DNA of 64,000 nucleotides from Aurantimonas coralicida DSM 14790 (GTDB lineage Bacteria > Pseudomonadota > Alphaproteobacteria > Rhizobiales > Rhizobiaceae), in contig NZ_ATXK01000014.1 in NCBI RefSeq assembly GCF_000421645.1, forward strand, positions 34,966 through 98,965. The letters run 5' to 3'. The translations under genes were made by a program, and so were the position numbers. This document shows positions 20,815 to 31,546 of this stretch, one piece after another. How positions within the stretch are numbered: the first letter of the stretch is position 1; each line of letters begins with the position of its first letter. The notes under the pieces were generated by a model, which saw nothing but the letters and a program-made list of their open reading frames with translations, was not told where the DNA came from and did no database searches.

Positions 20815-22672
20815 GGGAGATCTCCACCCGGCGCAACGCGACCAGAATGATCGCCAGGGCGGCGGGGGTCATCCCGTCGATGGCTTCGGCCTCGGCGATC
20901 GACGCCGGGCGCCGGTCCATCAGCTTCTGGCGCAGCTCGTTGGAAAGGCCGACCATCGCCATATAGTTCAGATCGGCCGGAAGTGCCCGCTTCTCGTCCC
21001 GGCGCAGCCGCTCCTGATCCTTGCGCTGACGGTCGAGATAGACGTCGTAGGCTGCCTCGATCTCGATCCGTTCCCGGATCGGACCGGAAAATTCGGCAAG
21101 CTCGGGCCAGACAATGGCGAGCCGATCGAGATCGACATCGGTCTGGGACAGGAGTTGCCAGGCCGACCGCCGACGCCCGTCGAGATTGACCGGCAGCCCA
21201 TGGCGCTGGGCTTCCGACGGCGTCAGGGTCGATGCTTCCAACTTTGTGCGCGCTGCTTCCAGCGCGGCTTCGCTCGCCTCGAAGACCGTGCGGCGCTCGG
21301 CGTCGATGATGCCCAGCGACAGCCCAAGCGGGGTCAGCCGCCGGTCGGCATTGTCGGCGCGCAGCGACAGCCGGAACTCGGCCCGCGACGTGAACATGCG
21401 ATAGGGCTCGGAGACACCGGTGCGGGTGAGATCGTCGATCATCACGCCGATATAGGCGTCGGCCCGGCCGATGGTGACGGCCTCGCTGCCAGCGGCCAGC
21501 AGGGCGGCGTTCAGGCCGGCGATCAGGCCCTGTGCGGCAGCTTCCTCATAGCCGGTCGTGCCGTTGATCTGGCCGGCCAGGAACAGCCCCTCGGCACGGC
21601 GCACGGCCAGGCGGCGGTCAAGTTCGCGCGGATCGACATGGTCGTATTCGATGGCATAGCCGGGCTTGCGCAGCTCGACCCGCTCAAGGCCGGGGATCGA
21701 CCGCAGGAAGAGTGTCTGAACGTCCTCCGGCAACGAGGTCGACAGGCCATTGGGATAGATGGTGTCGTCGTCCAGACCCTCTGGCTCCAGGAAGATCTGA
21801 TGACCGTCGCGATCGCCGAACTTGACGATCTTGTCCTCGATCGACGGGCAGTAGCGCGGACCGTTGCCAGAGATCTGTCCGGAGTACAGCGCCGAACGTC
21901 CGAGATTGTCGCGGATGATAGCGTGGGTTTCCGGCGTCGTCCGCGTGATCCCGCAGTCGATCTGGCGGTTGGCGATGGTCCTCGTCAGATAGGAGAAGGG
22001 CACGGGCACATCGTCCGGCGCCTGGCGGTCGAGACCGGCCCAGTCGATGGTGCGGCCATCGAGCCGCGCCGGCGTGCCGGTCTTCAAACGGCCGAGCGTC
22101 AGCCCCAGACGGGCGAGCGTTCCCGACAGGCCGGATGAGGGATCTTCGCCCATCCGACCGGCGGGTATCTTTTGGTCGCCGATATGGATCAGCCCCGAGA
22201 GAAAGGTCCCGGTGGTCAGGACAACGGCGCGGCAGGTCATGGTCCGGCCGTCGCCGAGAACGATCCCGGTGACACGGTTCGTATAGTCGAGGGTGAGATC
22301 GGCGACATCGCCCTCGATCACCTCGAGGCCCGACTGGGCGCGAATGGCGGCCTGCATCGCCTCGCGATAGAGGCGGCGATCGGCCTGGGTGCGGGGGCCG
22401 CGCACGGCCGGTCCCTTGCGGCGGTTGAGCAAGCGGAACTGGATGCCGGCAGCATCGGCGACCTGACCCATCAATCCGCCAAGCGCATCGATCTCGCGGA
22501 CGAGATGGCCCTTGCCGATCCCGCCAATGGCGGGATTGCAACTCATCGCCCCGATCGTATCGAAGCGGTGGGTGACGAGAGCAGTGCGGGCACCGGCGCG
22601 CGCGGCCGCGCTGGCCGCTTCGCAGCCCGCATGACCGCCGCCAATGACGACGACATCGAAAGAGTGTTCCAT
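20804..22672 (-). CDS. mnmG: tRNA uridine-5-carboxymethylaminomethyl modification enzyme MnmG (GidA)
   Basis: 622 residues, normal length. With MnmE it forms cmnm5U34 in tRNA anticodons using FAD, NADH and methylene-THF. The FAD loop is [40 protein letters not shown] and the cysteine-bearing [13 protein letters not shown] are family hallmarks; [20 protein letters not shown] is the second FAD-contact region. ATG 22672 gives the standard [12 protein letters not shown] start. It lies between mnmE and rsmG. Confidence 0.98.
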   Translation of the reverse strand: MEHSFDVVVIGGGHAGCEAASAAARAGARTALVTHRFDTIGAMSCNPAIGGIGKGHLVREIDALGGLMGQVADAAGIQFRLLNRRKGPAVRGPRTQADRRLYREAMQAAIRAQSGLEVIEGDVADLTLDYTNRVTGIVLGDGRTMTCRAVVLTTGTFLSGLIHIGDQKIPAGRMGEDPSSGLSGTLARLGLTLGRLKTGTPARLDGRTIDWAGLDRQAPDDVPVPFSYLTRTIANRQIDCGITRTTPETHAIIRDNLGRSALYSGQISGNGPRYCPSIEDKIVKFGDRDGHQIFLEPEGLDDDTIYPNGLSTSLPEDVQTLFLRSIPGLERVELRKPGYAIEYDHVDPRELDRRLAVRRAEGLFLAGQINGTTGYEEAAAQGLIAGLNAALLAAGSEAVTIGRADAYIGVMIDDLTRTGVSEPYRMFTSRAEFRLSLRADNADRRLTPLGLSLGIIDAERRTVFEASEAALEAARTKLEASTLTPSEAQRHGLPVNLDGRRRSAWQLLSQTDVDLDRLAIVWPELAEFSGPIRERIEIEAAYDVYLDRQRKDQERLRRDEKRALPADLNYMAMVGLSNELRQKLMDRRPASIAEAEAIDGMTPAALAIILVALRRVEISHAA

Positions 22673-22770
22673 GGCGATGGGTAAAGACCGCGCCGTGCGG
22701 ATCTGTCAATCCGGGCGACGTTGCCACGTAACGAAACCGGGTTCAGTGCGACCTGTGGACACTGACCCGG

Positions 22771-22786
22771 TGTTCCACGTGAATCA
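22771..22786. promoter_or_regulatory. parS: parS site overlapping the mnmE stop codon
   Basis: TGTTCCACGTGAATCA, 14/16 to consensus. Its last bases form the mnmE stop codon (TGA on the minus strand, 22786-22784). Confidence 0.78.
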
Positions 22787-24205
22787 TTTGCCGATGCAGA
22801 ACTCGGAAAAGATCACCTCGAGCAGATCCTCGACGCCGACCTGACCGGTGAGCGCGCCAAGCCGATGGCTCGTCCGGCGCAGGGTCTCGGCGCGGACTTC
22901 CGCCGGCATATCGGGCGCCGCCTGGAACTCGGTCAGAAGCCGCAACGCATCGTTGATCAGTTCCCGGTGGCGCGTGCGGGCGGGGACGACATCGTCGGGA
23001 TCGCCCACGGCTATCGCGGCGATATTCGCGATCCGGTCGACCAGGTCAGCGAGCCCTTCACCGGTGCGAGTGGAGATCGCGAGATCGCAGCCGGGGTCGT
23101 GGGGAGGAGCGCCGCCGGTCAATTCGTCCTGATCGATCTTGGTGCGGATGGTGAGGATCGGCCGGGTGGATGCGGGCTGATCTTCGGGCGTCTCGTCCGG
23201 TGCTGGTTCCTGTCCGGCGAGCATCAGCGGGTGTTTCACGTGAGTCAGCAGTCCGCTCAGCCATTCCAGCGTCGTCGCGCCGGCATGCGGGTCCACCAGC
23301 GCCAGGACGAGATCGGCCTCATCCATCACCGCGCGCGCCCGCTCGATGCCCATCGCCTCGATCCGGTCGGCCGTCTCGCGGATGCCTGCCGTGTCCGAGA
23401 AGCGCACGGGGATGCCGCCGAGGTCCAAGGTTGCCTCGATGACGTCTCGCGTGGTGCCGGGGATTTCCGTGACGATGGCGACTTCCCGGTCGGCCAGCGC
23501 ATTCAGAAGGCTGGACTTGCCGGCATTGGGCGCGCCGACGATCGCCACCTTGAAGCCTTCGCGCAGGATCTCGCCGCGGTCGGCCTTGGCGAGATGCGTC
23601 CGCATGGCCTCGGCGACCACGGCGACTTGGCGTTCGACGCCGCTGGCGACGTCGTCGTCCACATCGCCTTCGTCGGCAAAGTCGAAGGACGCCTCGATCA
23701 TCGCCCGGGCATTGGTAAGATCGCGCATCCAGCCTTCGTAGAGGGCCCGCAGGGCACCGCCGGCCTGGGCGACGGCCATACGGCGCTGGGCTTCGGTGCT
23801 GGCCGCCAGGAGGTCGGCAAGGCCTTCGGCTTCGGTCAGGTCGATCCGACCATTCTCGAAACCGCGCCGGGTGAACTCGCCTGCCACGGCCAGACGCACG
23901 CCGGGGATGGTTGTCGCTGCCTCCAGGAAGGCCGATACGACGGCGCGGCCACCATGCAGGTGGAATTCCGCCAGATCCTCGCCGGTAACGCTGCCCGGGC
24001 CCGGGAAGAACAGCGCGATGCCCCGATCGATCGTCCGGTCGGCAGCGTCGCGGAAGCGGCGCAGGCTGGCGCGGCGCTCCGGTGGCACCGATCCCGCCAG
24101 GCGCTCCATGACCTCCCGCGCAGCCGGACCGCTGACGCGCACGACGGCGACCCCGGTGGGCAGGGCGCCTGAGGAAAGGGCGGCGATGGTGTCGCTATGG
24201 GTCAA
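22784..24205 (-). CDS. mnmE: tRNA modification GTPase MnmE (TrmE)
   Basis: 473 residues from a TTG at 24205, preceded by GAGG at 8 bp. The frame stays open upstream to 24367 but would run into the neighbouring YbaK gene. N-terminal THF-binding domain (DTIAALSSGALPTGVAVVRV); helical domain; G domain with P-loop VGAPNAGKSSLLNALAD, switch EIPGTTRDVIE and DTAGIRET; invariant C-terminus FCIGK. It acts with MnmG. A parS lies within codons for THVKHP (23232-23247), and another overlaps the stop. Confidence 0.96.
   Translation of the reverse strand: MTHSDTIAALSSGALPTGVAVVRVSGPAAREVMERLAGSVPPERRASLRRFRDAADRTIDRGIALFFPGPGSVTGEDLAEFHLHGGRAVVSAFLEAATTIPGVRLAVAGEFTRRGFENGRIDLTEAEGLADLLAASTEAQRRMAVAQAGGALRALYEGWMRDLTNARAMIEASFDFADEGDVDDDVASGVERQVAVVAEAMRTHLAKADRGEILREGFKVAIVGAPNAGKSSLLNALADREVAIVTEIPGTTRDVIEATLDLGGIPVRFSDTAGIRETADRIEAMGIERARAVMDEADLVLALVDPHAGATTLEWLSGLLTHVKHPLMLAGQEPAPDETPEDQPASTRPILTIRTKIDQDELTGGAPPHDPGCDLAISTRTGEGLADLVDRIANIAAIAVGDPDDVVPARTRHRELINDALRLLTEFQAAPDMPAEVRAETLRRTSHRLGALTGQVGVEDLLEVIFSEFCIGK
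23232..23247. promoter_or_regulatory. parS: parS site inside mnmE
   Basis: TGTTTCACGTGAGTCA, 14/16 to consensus with an intact left half and core. It lies in the G-domain region of mnmE, in codons for Thr-His-Val-Lys-His. Confidence 0.75.
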
Positions 24206-24273
24206 GCAGGGCCTCGATAGGCTCGATTCAGATGGCTGCGGGTTCAATGGCGGCCGGGGCTGGACAGAGGCCG

Positions 24274-24750
24274 TTAGGCTACCCGACAGATCACCGCGCC
24301 GGTCGCGCTGCGCAATTGCAGCGGCACGACTTCGAAGACATGTTTCGGCGTACCGGCAGCGGCCCACACAGTCGCATGCTGGAAGAGGTCCTCGTCCATA
24401 TAGACGGAGAGTTCCGCGGTTGCACCGAGCGGCGAGACGCCGCCGATGGAAAAGCCCGTCGCAGAGCGGACGAAATCAGCGTCGGGGCGCTCGAGGGCCT
24501 CGCCGATGGTCTGGACCGCCAGCGCCTCGTCGACGCGATTGGCGCCGGATACCAGCAGCAGATAGGCCTTGCCAGTGTCCTTGCCGCGGAAGACCAACGA
24601 CTTGACGATCTGGCCTACACTGGCGCCGACCGCCTGGGCCGCCTCCTCGGCCGAGCGCGCGGAGCTGCTTGTCTCGATGACGGAAATCTTCAGTCCCTTG
24701 TCGATTGCCGCCGCCTCGACCCGTGCCACGGCTGCCGGTTTCTCGCCCAT
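24274..24750 (-). CDS. YbaK/EbsC family aminoacyl-tRNA deacylase
   Basis: 158 residues. A trans-editing domain related to the ProRS insertion domain, hydrolysing mischarged Cys- or Ala-tRNA(Pro). Motifs: VGASVGQIVKSLVFRGKDTG with the catalytic lysine, TGFSIGGVSPLG and the C-terminal HVFEVVPLQLRSATGA. The ATG at 24750 has GGGGGGAGG at a 6-nt spacing; the ATG at 24756 is too close to it. It lies between rho and mnmE on the same strand. Confidence 0.87.
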   Translation of the reverse strand: MGEKPAAVARVEAAAIDKGLKISVIETSSSARSAEEAAQAVGASVGQIVKSLVFRGKDTGKAYLLLVSGANRVDEALAVQTIGEALERPDADFVRSATGFSIGGVSPLGATAELSVYMDEDLFQHATVWAAAGTPKHVFEVVPLQLRSATGAVICRVA

Positions 24751-24848
24751 TCTCATCCTCCCCCCGATGCGTCCTGCCGTTTTCGGGCCGGCGCGGAGCG
24801 GAATCAAGAGGCCTCTCGCGTGGCTCCGTGCTGACGCGCGCTCCATAC

Positions 24849-24878
24849 GAAAACGGCGACCGCTAGGGGTCGCCGTTT
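24849..24878 (-). terminator. Rho-independent terminator of rho
   Basis: An 11-bp inverted repeat (aaacggcgacc / ggtcgccgttt, loop about 6 nt) ends in TTTTCG on the minus strand. It follows the rho stop by about 28 bp. One arm overlaps the parS at 24874-24889. Confidence 0.85.
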
Positions 24879-24889
24879 CACGTGAATCA
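24874..24889. promoter_or_regulatory. parS: parS site between rho and the YbaK gene
   Basis: CGTTTCACGTGAATCA, 14/16 to consensus. Its left 5 bp are shared with the right arm of the rho terminator stem. Confidence 0.8.
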
Positions 24890-24906
24890 TGCCCCTCGGC
24901 GTTCGA

Positions 24907-26166
<1,260 letters not shown>

Positions 26167-26464
26167 TCGGGAAAGGCTCTTTACGGGGTTCGTCCGGAAA
26201 GTTCTTCCAGACAATCAAGGCGGAGATGGGAAAACGCTGGGCCGGAAACGCGAACTGGTCTGCGGCGGGGGATCGACGCGGCGGAAACGTCGCGCATCGC
26301 CCAAAGGCGGGATGTAGGCGCTACACATAGACCGACAATCCCGGCAGCGCAAGGCGTTCGGCGACGTGTGGTGGCCGCGGCGAGGGCGTTCGGGCGAGGG
26401 GCCTGCCGCAGGCGGTCCGTGTCGGACGCAGCAACGGATCAGCGGCGGCGGCAGCGCGGGCGGA

Positions 26465-27007
26465 TCAGCCTGCCTCTGGAGCCGGCTTCAGCCGCAGCGC
26501 CCGCAGCGCCGTTGCCACGACCTCGTCCGCCGGCAGATCCACGGACACCACGATGCCATCCTCGTCGACCTGCAGCGGCTCGAGCGTGTCGAACTGCGAT
26601 TTCAACAGGGACACCGGCATGAAATGGCCCTGCCGGGTCGCCATGCGCCGGCCGACCAGATCGGGAGTGGCGGTCAGGCAGACGAAGCGCACGCGCGCAT
26701 CGGCTTCGCGCAGGAGATCGCGATAGCTGCGCTTCAGGGCCGAACAGGTGACGACAGTGGACCGCCCGGCATGGGCCTCAGCGCTGATCCAGTCGCGAAT
26801 GGACGCCAGCCAGGGTGCCCGGTCGGCGTCGTCGAGCGGTGTGCCGGATTCCATCTTGGCAATATTGGCGGCGGGGTGAAACTCGTCCGCCTCGGCATAG
26901 GGCCAGGCCAGCATTTCGGCGAGGCCCGCGGCGGTGGTCGTCTTGCCGACGCCGGCGGGTCCCATCACCACGAGGCACGTTGCCCGGTCCATCTGCGTAT
27001 CAGTCAT
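26465..27007 (-). CDS. gntK: Gluconokinase (GntK-like carbohydrate kinase)
   Basis: 180 residues. It phosphorylates gluconate to 6-phosphogluconate. P-loop VMGPAGVGKTTTAAGLAE, ADEFHPAANIAKMESGTPLD (substrate site) and CSALKRSYRDLLR then MATRQGHFMPVSLLKSQFDT are the GntK signature. GAGGGATCG supports ATG 27007 (MTDTQMDRAT). It sits between rho and hemJ on the minus strand; no gluconate transporter is nearby. Confidence 0.9.
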   Translation of the reverse strand: MTDTQMDRATCLVVMGPAGVGKTTTAAGLAEMLAWPYAEADEFHPAANIAKMESGTPLDDADRAPWLASIRDWISAEAHAGRSTVVTCSALKRSYRDLLREADARVRFVCLTATPDLVGRRMATRQGHFMPVSLLKSQFDTLEPLQVDEDGIVVSVDLPADEVVATALRALRLKPAPEAG

Positions 27008-27115
27008 CGATCCCTCGGGGCACGGTCGGCGTCGCGGCACGCGATACGATTGCGACGACCCGTTTCGCACGGGTGTTGAGAAGAATGCGTCCTGCGCGGC
27101 AGCATAAGACAGGGA

Positions 27116-27619
27116 TCAGAACGGTTTCACTACGACGAGGATGACGATCACGATCAACAGGACGGTCGGCACCTCGTTCATGATCCGCCAATGGCGCGAC
27201 GGCTTGGTGTTGGCGTCATTGGCAAAGCGGCGCACCGAAGCCGAGAAATAGCCGTGAACGCCGGACATCAGAACGACCAGAGCGATCTTGGCGTGCAGCC
27301 AGCCATTGCCGCCGGAAAACCAGCCGCCCCTCACCGCCAGCCAGAGGCCGGCGACCCAGGTGACGATCATCGCCGGGTTGATGATCGCCTTGAGCAGCCG
27401 CCGCTCCATGATCTTGAAGGTCTCGGACTGGGGCGTGCCGGTCGCAGCGTCGGCGTGATAGACGAACAGCCGCGGCAGATAGAGCATGCCCGCCATCCAG
27501 GCGATCACCGCCAGGATGTGCAGCGTCTTCATCCACAACAGGGCTTCCACCGGCACCAGCCAGAACACGGCGGTGATCACGGCGGCCATGACGGCGAGGG
27601 CGATAATGGCCTTCTTCAT
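27116..27619 (-). CDS. hemJ: Protoporphyrinogen IX oxidase HemJ (CopD/UPF0093 family)
   Basis: 167 residues with four membrane helices. It converts protoporphyrinogen IX to protoporphyrin IX in bacteria lacking HemG and HemY. WMKTLHILAVIAWMAGMLYL carries the conserved His, LPRLFVYH follows, and the third helix has WLHAKIALVVLMSGVHG. It is next to hemE in the same direction, fitting a haem-synthesis role. Confidence 0.92.
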   Translation of the reverse strand: MKKAIIALAVMAAVITAVFWLVPVEALLWMKTLHILAVIAWMAGMLYLPRLFVYHADAATGTPQSETFKIMERRLLKAIINPAMIVTWVAGLWLAVRGGWFSGGNGWLHAKIALVVLMSGVHGYFSASVRRFANDANTKPSRHWRIMNEVPTVLLIVIVILVVVKPF

Positions 27620-27764
27620 GCAACGATCCTTCGAGGCTGATGCAGCGCGCCTTCACTGAATGACGCCCGGGACGAGAGACCGGCGGCAGAGCGCCCCGCG
27701 ACATAACCCGAAGCCGGCAGGCTTCCAAGTCCGGCGCGTGGCGCATGCTCGCACAGCGAAGGGC

Positions 27765-28784
27765 TTACCCGCGGATGCGCTTCAACAGCGCCTCGACATG
27801 GGCGATCGGCGCATCCGGGGTGATGCCGTGGCCGAGATTGAAGATCAGCGGCCCGTCGCCGAGCCCTTCCAGGATCCGGTCGACACCCTCGTCCAGCGCC
27901 TTGCCGCCGGCAATCAGCCGCAGCGGATCGAGATTGCCCTGGATCGCGCCTTCGGTCTGCAGCGCGCGCGCCTGGTCCATCGGCACCGTCCAGTCGAGAC
28001 CGACGGCATTGACGCCGGTCTTCTGGCGATAGCCGTTCAGCAGCGAACCCGCGCCCTTGGCAAAGCCGATGATCTTGGCGTCCGGCACCGCGGCGCGGAC
28101 CTTTTCGACCATCCGCGCGACGGGCTTGACCGCATAGGCCTCGAAGGACGCCTCATCCAGAACGCCGGCCCAGGAATCGAAGATCTGGACGCAGTCGGCA
28201 CCGGCCTGGAGCTGCCGGATCAGATAGTCGGCGCCCATCTCGGCGAGGAGATACAGAAGCTGCTCCATCTCGTCGGGATGGCGATAGCCGAACAGCCGTG
28301 CCGGCGCCTGGTCGGGCGTGCCGTGGCCGGCGATCATGTAGGTCGCCACCGTCCAGGGTGCGCCGCAGAAGCCGATCAGCGACGTCTCTTCCGGCAGTTC
28401 CTTGCGCAGCCGCGCCACCGTCGCGATGACCGGCGCCAGATGCGTGTCGGCACGGCTCGGATCGAGGCGGGCGATCTCGTCGGGGCGGATCGGCGTCAGC
28501 TTCGGTCCCTCTCCCTGCACGAAATGCAGACCGCGATCGAGCGCATCCGGGATGACCAGAATGTCGGAGAACAGGATCGCCGCGTCGAATCCGAAGCGTC
28601 GGATCGGCTGAAGCGTCACTTCCGTCGCAAAGTCTGGATTGTAGCAGAGCTCGAGGAAGCCCCCGGCCGTCTGACGGGTGGCCCGATATTCCGGGAGATA
28701 GCGACCGGCTTGCCGCATCAACCACACCGGAGGGGGGAAGATGCGTTCGCCTTCCAGGACACGGACAAGCTTGCGCGTCTTCAT
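27765..28784 (-). CDS. hemE: Uroporphyrinogen decarboxylase
   Basis: 339 residues. It decarboxylates uroporphyrinogen III to coproporphyrinogen III. Motifs: [18 protein letters not shown] (substrate-binding Arg), [15 protein letters not shown] (catalytic Asp), [16 protein letters not shown] and [11 protein letters not shown] at the C-terminus. The start [10 protein letters not shown] lies at the left boundary of oriC. hemE next to the origin is the conserved arrangement in Rhizobiales and Caulobacterales. Confidence 0.97.
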   Translation of the reverse strand: MKTRKLVRVLEGERIFPPPVWLMRQAGRYLPEYRATRQTAGGFLELCYNPDFATEVTLQPIRRFGFDAAILFSDILVIPDALDRGLHFVQGEGPKLTPIRPDEIARLDPSRADTHLAPVIATVARLRKELPEETSLIGFCGAPWTVATYMIAGHGTPDQAPARLFGYRHPDEMEQLLYLLAEMGADYLIRQLQAGADCVQIFDSWAGVLDEASFEAYAVKPVARMVEKVRAAVPDAKIIGFAKGAGSLLNGYRQKTGVNAVGLDWTVPMDQARALQTEGAIQGNLDPLRLIAGGKALDEGVDRILEGLGDGPLIFNLGHGITPDAPIAHVEALLKRIRG

Positions 28785-29319
28785 CAGGTCAGGGCTCCCA
28801 TTAAAAAAGAAAGATTTCTTTCAGATGAGTCTTTTGATTCTATGACTCGGTGGATTGCAGGAATTCACAGGGTCCCGCCTAGATGGAGCCCTTAGCAGGA
28901 TCGTCCACAGGCCGGAATGCCGCATCGTGTCGTCAGGGGACAATCCCGGGGACGATCGCCGGATCCGATCGGTCTATCAGCAGCTTGCGCCCACGGCGAT
29001 GGACGCCCCCCCTGGGGATGAGTTTGGGATGGCGGGGGACGAATCGCTTTTGTCCCCAGTCTTCCGCAATCGTCATGCCCAAGCGGATCCTGTTGCCGAT
29101 TGTGGACAAGAGGGGGGTTTGTCACCGGCCCGACGGATGGCGCCTCAGACCAGTCGACTACTCCCGCACAACCCACAGGCTGCGAAGAATCCCGGGAGGG
29201 AATCGGCTTCGCCCTTGTGCCGACGGGGAGAATCGAGTCCGGCGCCCTCCATGGCAATTCTGCCGGTCAGCGGCTATCAGTCGGGCCGTACGTGACGAAA
29301 CCGGTACAATGGGATTCAC
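28785..29319. other. oriC: Chromosomal replication origin (oriC), between hemE and maf
   Basis: 535 bp with no gene, between divergent hemE and maf, the position of experimentally mapped origins in Caulobacter, Sinorhizobium and relatives. An AT-rich tract lies at 28800-28850. A DnaA-box-like nonamer TTGTCCACA (8/9) is on the minus strand at 29101-29109, and weaker 7/9 matches lie at 28861, 28901 and 29312. GANTC occurs nine times (28827, 28836, 28844, 29041, 29187, 29200, 29230, 29235, 29313). The word GGGGAC occurs at 28936, 28948 and 29035, and inverted at 29052. Flanking genes point away on both sides and parAB with parS are close. CtrA full sites (TTAA-N7-TTAA) were not found. Confidence 0.8.
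29101..29109 (-). promoter_or_regulatory. DnaA box in oriC
   Basis: TTGTCCACA on the minus strand, 8/9 to the consensus TTATCCACA. It is the best match in the interval. Confidence 0.65.
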
Positions 29320-29919
29320 ATGTCCAAGGGCATCGTACTCGCCTCGAGCAGCGTCCACCGCCGCGAGCTACTGAAGAACGCCGGCATCGATTTCACCGCC
29401 GAATCCAGCGATCTCGACGAGCGCGCCATCGAGGCGCCGCTCCTGGAATCCGGTGTCGGGCCTGAGGACGTCGCGGCGATCCTCGCCGAGGCCAAGGCGA
29501 CGGACGTGTCCGAGCGCCATCCGAACGAGATCGTCATCGGGGCGGACCAGACGCTGTCGCTGGGCGACGAGGTCCTGCACAAGCCGGCCAATATGGAAGA
29601 GGCGCGGCGCACGCTTCTGAAACTGTCCGGCCGCACCCACCAGCTCAACAGCGCCGTGGTGCTGGTGGAGGGCGGCAAGGTCACCTGGCGGCACGTCGCC
29701 ACGGCGACGATCACCCTGCGCGCGCTCGACCCCGGTTTCGTCGGCCGCTATCTCGCCCAGGCCGGCCGCAAGGCGACCACCAGCGTCGGCGCCTACCAGA
29801 TCGAGAAGGAAGGCATCCAGCTGATGGAGCGGATCGAGGGTGACTATTTCACCATCATCGGGCTGCCGCTGTTGCCCTTGCTGAAGGAATTGCGGGAGCG
29901 CGGCGAAATCGATGGCTGA
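29320..29919 (+). CDS. maf: Maf/YhdE-family nucleoside triphosphate pyrophosphatase
   Basis: 199 residues. Maf proteins hydrolyse non-canonical or modified NTPs (house-cleaning). [20 protein letters not shown] is the N-terminal signature; [20 protein letters not shown] holds the catalytic Asp; [20 protein letters not shown] and [18 protein letters not shown] end the domain. It is the first gene to the right of oriC and overlaps aroE by 8 bp. Confidence 0.92.
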   Translation: MSKGIVLASSSVHRRELLKNAGIDFTAESSDLDERAIEAPLLESGVGPEDVAAILAEAKATDVSERHPNEIVIGADQTLSLGDEVLHKPANMEEARRTLLKLSGRTHQLNSAVVLVEGGKVTWRHVATATITLRALDPGFVGRYLAQAGRKATTSVGAYQIEKEGIQLMERIEGDYFTIIGLPLLPLLKELRERGEIDG

Positions 29920-30874
29920 TGCGGACTGGACGCCGAAACCCTATGTCAGCGGCGCCGAGCGCCCGCGCGGCGAAGGCTCGATCTTCGATCCGAACGTCAC
30001 GCCCGCCAGGACCGATGGCCCGCGTGCCTTCGTCACCGGCTGGCCGGTCTGGCATTCCCGCTCTCCGGCCATCCATCGCAGCTGGCTGAAGGAATTCGGC
30101 TTGCCCGGTTCCTACGAGCGGGTGGGGGTGTCGCCCGAGGAGATCGGCGAATTCCTCAAGACGCTGCGCCGCCAGGGCTATGTCGGCGGCAACGTCACCA
30201 TTCCCCACAAGCTGGCGGCGCTGGAAGCCGTGTCCCGCCGCGACGCCGCGGCCGAGGCGATCGGTGCGGTCAACACGATCTGGTTCGAGAAGTCCGGCCG
30301 CATGGTCGGCGGCAACACCGATGCCTACGGCTTCGCGGCCAATCTCGACGAAAGGCTGCCGGGCTGGGCCGATGCGGAGGTCGCCACCGTGCTGGGGGCC
30401 GGCGGCGCCTCCCGGGCGGTGATCTTCGCGCTTCTGAAGCGTGGCGTGAAACAGGTGCGGGTCGTCAACCGCACCATCGAACGGGCCGAGGAACTCGCCG
30501 CCCGCTTCGGCCCGCGCGTCTCCGCCCATGCCGAATCCGAACGCAAGGCGCAGCTCGCCGCCGCCGACCTTCTGGTCAATACGGTGCCGATCCCGGCGCC
30601 CGATCCGGACGACGAGACGCCCGACTGGTTCGAGCCGCGGCTGCCGGATTTGTCGGCCCTCCGCGACGGTGCCCTCGTGACCGATATCGTCTATGTGCCT
30701 CTGATGACTCCGATTCTCGCCGCCGCGGCGGAGCGGGGGTTGCGCCATTGCGACGGTCTCGGCATGCTGCTGCATCAGGCGGTGCCCGGTTTCGAACGCT
30801 GGTTCGGCCAGCGGCCCGAGGTCTCCGAGAGCCTGCGCGCCAGGATCGTCACCGACATCGAAAACGGCGTATGA
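29912..30874 (+). CDS. aroE: Shikimate dehydrogenase
   Basis: 320 residues, with about 35 extra N-terminal residues before the usual start of the fold ([20 protein letters not shown]). It reduces 3-dehydroshikimate with [19 protein letters not shown] carries the catalytic Lys, GGNTDAYGF the catalytic Asp, and [19 protein letters not shown] the NADP loop. Overlaps maf by 8 bp, so it is co-translated. Confidence 0.93.
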   Translation: MADADWTPKPYVSGAERPRGEGSIFDPNVTPARTDGPRAFVTGWPVWHSRSPAIHRSWLKEFGLPGSYERVGVSPEEIGEFLKTLRRQGYVGGNVTIPHKLAALEAVSRRDAAAEAIGAVNTIWFEKSGRMVGGNTDAYGFAANLDERLPGWADAEVATVLGAGGASRAVIFALLKRGVKQVRVVNRTIERAEELAARFGPRVSAHAESERKAQLAAADLLVNTVPIPAPDPDDETPDWFEPRLPDLSALRDGALVTDIVYVPLMTPILAAAAERGLRHCDGLGMLLHQAVPGFERWFGQRPEVSESLRARIVTDIENGV

Positions 30875-30938
30875 GCAGAAATTCTGCGATTCATACACAT
30901 CGACCGACATGCGGTTTAGCGCGCCTGTGGTGCTGCCG

Positions 30939-31523
30939 ATGATCGTGCTCGGCCTTACCGGCTCCATCGGCATGGGCAAGTCCACCACCGCGGCAATGTT
31001 CGCGGAACAGGGCGTGCCCGTTCACGATGCCGACGCCGCCGTCCACCGCCTCTATGCCGGACGCGCCGCGCCGCTGATCGAAGCTGCCTTTCCCGGCACC
31101 GTCGTCGACGGGGTGGTTGATCGCAAGGCGCTGTCGGCGAGCGTCGTCGACGATCCGGAGGCGATGCGCCGCCTGGAGGCGATCGTCCATCCGCTGGTCG
31201 GTGAAGAGGAGCGCGCCTTCCTCGACGGCGCCCGCCAGTCCGGCGCGGCGCTGGCGGTCCTTGATATTCCGCTGCTGTTCGAAACCGGCGCCGACACGCG
31301 GTGCGACAAGACATTGGTCGTAACCGCCAGCCCGGAGATCCAGCGTGAGCGCGTGCTTGCCCGGCCGGAGATGAGCGAGGCCAAGTTCGCGGCGCTGATG
31401 GCCCGCCAGATGCCCGACGCCGACAAGCGCGAACGCGCCGACTATGTCATCGACACCGGCAACGGCATGGAGGCCGCGCGCCTCGCGGTGACGGCGATCA
31501 TCATGCGCCACGCCGCCGGCTGA
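30939..31523 (+). CDS. coaE: Dephospho-CoA kinase
   Basis: 194 residues. Last step of CoA synthesis. P-loop [34 protein letters not shown] (catalytic Asp), [26 protein letters not shown] and the lid [19 protein letters not shown]. An alternative ATG at 30909 adds ten residues. It follows aroE; dnaQ usually comes next but here a diguanylate cyclase on the opposite strand intervenes. Confidence 0.94.
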   Translation: MIVLGLTGSIGMGKSTTAAMFAEQGVPVHDADAAVHRLYAGRAAPLIEAAFPGTVVDGVVDRKALSASVVDDPEAMRRLEAIVHPLVGEEERAFLDGARQSGAALAVLDIPLLFETGADTRCDKTLVVTASPEIQRERVLARPEMSEAKFAALMARQMPDADKRERADYVIDTGNGMEAARLAVTAIIMRHAAG

Positions 31524-31546
31524 CGCCGTTTGCGCTCGCAGCTCCG

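Noticed and set aside
28785..29319. CtrA full sites (TTAA-N7-TTAA) in oriC
   Set aside because: Only a single TTAA is present; no full site found.
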